DNA of 16,863 bases. Origin: a bacterium (GTDB lineage: Bacteria > Cyanobacteriota > Vampirovibrionia > Obscuribacterales > Obscuribacteraceae). How positions within the stretch are numbered: the first letter of the stretch is position 1; each line of letters begins with the position of its first letter. The translations under genes and the position numbers were made by a program. The stretch is taken from contig JAUIJG010000057.1 of the NCBI GenBank assembly GCA_030431355.1, forward strand, positions 1 through 16,863, read 5' to 3'. Under the pieces are notes generated by a model. That model was given only the letters and a program-made list of their open reading frames with translations. It made no database searches and was not told the DNA's origin. Of the stretch, positions 15,362 to 16,863 are shown one piece after another.

Positions 15362-16863
15362 ATGAAAACTGAACAATATATATATAAACCGGAAGATATG
15401 GATGAGTTCGAATACCAAGAAAAGCTCGGAAAGCCAGGCCAATATCCTTACACGAGGGGTGTATACGGCTCCATGTACCGCTCTCGCGTCTGGACAATGC
15501 GCCAGTATGCTGGCTTCGGTAACGCAAAAGAAACAAACAAAAGATTTAGATATCTCTTAGCAAACGGCCAGACAGGATTGTCAACAGCGTTCGACCTTCC
15601 CACTCAGATGGGCATCGATTCGGATGATCCGATGGCTCTTGGAGAGGTAGGCAGAACCGGTGTTGCCATAGATACCCTCAAGGATATGGAGAGACTCTTT
15701 GATCAGATTGATCTTTCGAAAGTGTCTACCTCCATGACAATAAACGCCACCAGCGCGATCCTTTTATCTATGTATAAGGCCGTCGGAAAGAAGCAGGGAG
15801 TCGATTCCAATCAGTTAATGGGAACGATTCAAAACGACATCCTCAAAGAGTACGAAGCTAGAAACACCTATATTTTCCCGCCCCAGGCCTCGATGAGATT
15901 GATCACAGATATTTTCGAATTCTGCTCGACGGACATGAAAAAGTGGAACACAATCTCCATCAGCGGATACCATATTCGGGAAGCCGGGGCTACTGCCGTC
16001 CAGGAACTCGCATTCACATTCTCTAACGCCATCGAATATGTACAGGCGGCCCAGGCAAAAGGACTCAATGTAGACGATTTTGCCCCCCGGCTGAGTTTCT
16101 TCTTCGTCTCCCAGATGAATTTCTTCGAAGAGATTGCAAAATTCCGAGCCGCACGCAGAATTTGGGCTCGCCTGATGAAGGAGCGATTCGAAGCAAAAGA
16201 CGATAAATCGATGATGTTGCGATTCCATACCCAGACAGCCGGCTCCAGTCTAACCATGCAGCAGCCGGACAATAATGTGGTCCGCACGGCCATAGAAGCA
16301 CTTGCGGCCGTTCTTGGCGGCACGCAATCCCTGCATACTAATTCAAAAGATGAGGCTCTATCACTTCCCAGCGAAGCCAGCGCTCTTCTCGCCTTAAGAA
16401 CTCAACAGATCATCGCCTACGAAACCGGGGTGACAAATGTGGTTGATCCGTTCGGAGGCTCCTACTATCTGGAGAGCCTTACTGACAAAATAGAATCAGA
16501 AGTTCTGGAATACATTGAGCAGATAGAAAAACTCGGTGGCGCCATCAAAGCAGTTGAGTCCGGGTTTATTCAGAAAGAGATTCAAAACTCCGCTTACGAA
16601 TACCACCTGGACGTGGAATCAAAAGAGCGAGTGGTGGTTGGCGTCAACGATTTCATAGACAAAGATGAAGAGTCAATACCTATTCATCGCGTGGATCCGA
16701 AGCTGGAAGAAGAACAGATAAAATTCCTCAAGCAAGTCAAAGAAAAGAGAGACAATGAAAGTGTTGAAGAATCTCTCCGCGCCTTGAGAAAAGCGGCCGA
16801 TGGAAACGACAACCTCTTACCCTACATAGAAAAGTCCGTGGAAGAGTATGCCACCGTGGGTGA
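15362..16863 (+). CDS. Methylmalonyl-CoA mutase, large (catalytic) subunit, 3' end outside window
   Basis: Adenosylcobalamin-dependent interconversion of (R)-methylmalonyl-CoA and succinyl-CoA. 500 codons are visible with no stop, and the end (LLPYIEKSVEEYATVG) is probably within about 20 residues of the usual C-terminus of the separate-subunit form, so the cobalamin-binding domain would be a separate small subunit elsewhere. Landmarks are YTRGVYGSMYRSRVWTMRQYAGF (30-52), TGLSTAFDLPTQMG (71-84), GTIQNDILKEY (154-164), FPPQASMRLITDIF (172-185), SISGYHIREAGATAVQE (199-215), APRLSFFF (241-248) and GGTQSLHTNS (319-328). Tyr39 and Arg179 occupy the positions of Tyr89 and Arg207 in the Propionibacterium enzyme that mark methylmalonyl- over isobutyryl-CoA mutases. 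Tyr203 and His204 of the active site are present. An in-frame TAG lies just before ATG 15362, which has no clear ribosome binding site. Confidence 0.93.
   Translation, partial: MKTEQYIYKPEDMDEFEYQEKLGKPGQYPYTRGVYGSMYRSRVWTMRQYAGFGNAKETNKRFRYLLANGQTGLSTAFDLPTQMGIDSDDPMALGEVGRTGVAIDTLKDMERLFDQIDLSKVSTSMTINATSAILLSMYKAVGKKQGVDSNQLMGTIQNDILKEYEARNTYIFPPQASMRLITDIFEFCSTDMKKWNTISISGYHIREAGATAVQELAFTFSNAIEYVQAAQAKGLNVDDFAPRLSFFFVSQMNFFEEIAKFRAARRIWARLMKERFEAKDDKSMMLRFHTQTAGSSLTMQQPDNNVVRTAIEALAAVLGGTQSLHTNSKDEALSLPSEASALLALRTQQIIAYETGVTNVVDPFGGSYYLESLTDKIESEVLEYIEQIEKLGGAIKAVESGFIQKEIQNSAYEYHLDVESKERVVVGVNDFIDKDEESIPIHRVDPKLEEEQIKFLKQVKEKRDNESVEESLRALRKAADGNDNLLPYIEKSVEEYATVG

Overview
The window reads as an ordinary bacterial chromosome segment with genes on both strands, roughly balanced base composition and no mobile element. 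The MetH sequence (an acidic linker leading into PPFWG, then [19 protein letters not shown] and PEQST motifs) is of the type I associate with Cyanobacteria and their relatives. Together with kinesin-light-chain-like TPRs and many low-complexity linkers, this makes a non-photosynthetic cyanobacterial relative (Vampirovibrionia/Melainabacteria, perhaps Obscuribacterales) my best guess. That is an inference of modest confidence, and no rRNA or marker gene in the window settles it.

Layout from left to right. (1) The 3' part of a methylenetetrahydrofolate reductase gene (+, cut by the left edge) converges on a TPR protein gene (-). (2) A 0.5-kb divergent spacer leads to a protein with LRV/HEAT-like repeats (+), which converges on a full-length cobalamin-dependent methionine synthase, metH (-). 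A PstS-like phosphate-binding lipoprotein gene lies just upstream of metH on the same strand. (3) A 0.6-kb non-coding stretch holds two palindromes, an 11-bp tandem array and a 19-bp tandem array. The 19-bp array begins inside the 3' end of a beta-hydroxyacid dehydrogenase gene (-). (4) On the + strand follow an unrecognised, very basic exported protein, a membrane-anchored TPR protein with a degenerate retropepsin-like domain and a minisatellite-coded linker, and a solitary AbiEi/DUF6088-type winged-helix protein preceded by a long inverted repeat. (5) A second array of gene-end repeats leads into a translationally coupled cystathionine beta-synthase / cystathionine gamma-lyase pair (-), divergent from the large subunit of methylmalonyl-CoA mutase (+, cut by the right edge).

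Most recognised enzymes fit one metabolic theme. MTHFR and MetH regenerate methionine from homocysteine. CBS and CGL divert homocysteine to cysteine plus 2-oxobutyrate. Methylmalonyl-CoA mutase would recover the resulting propionyl-CoA carbon as succinyl-CoA. MetH and the mutase both need cobalamin.

The most unusual observations are these: two separate genes whose last codons and stop are followed by degenerate tandem copies of their own 3' ends, an 11-bp array with a 44-bp higher-order period, a retropepsin-like domain whose DTG motif reads DAA, and an AbiEi-like regulator with no toxin beside it.
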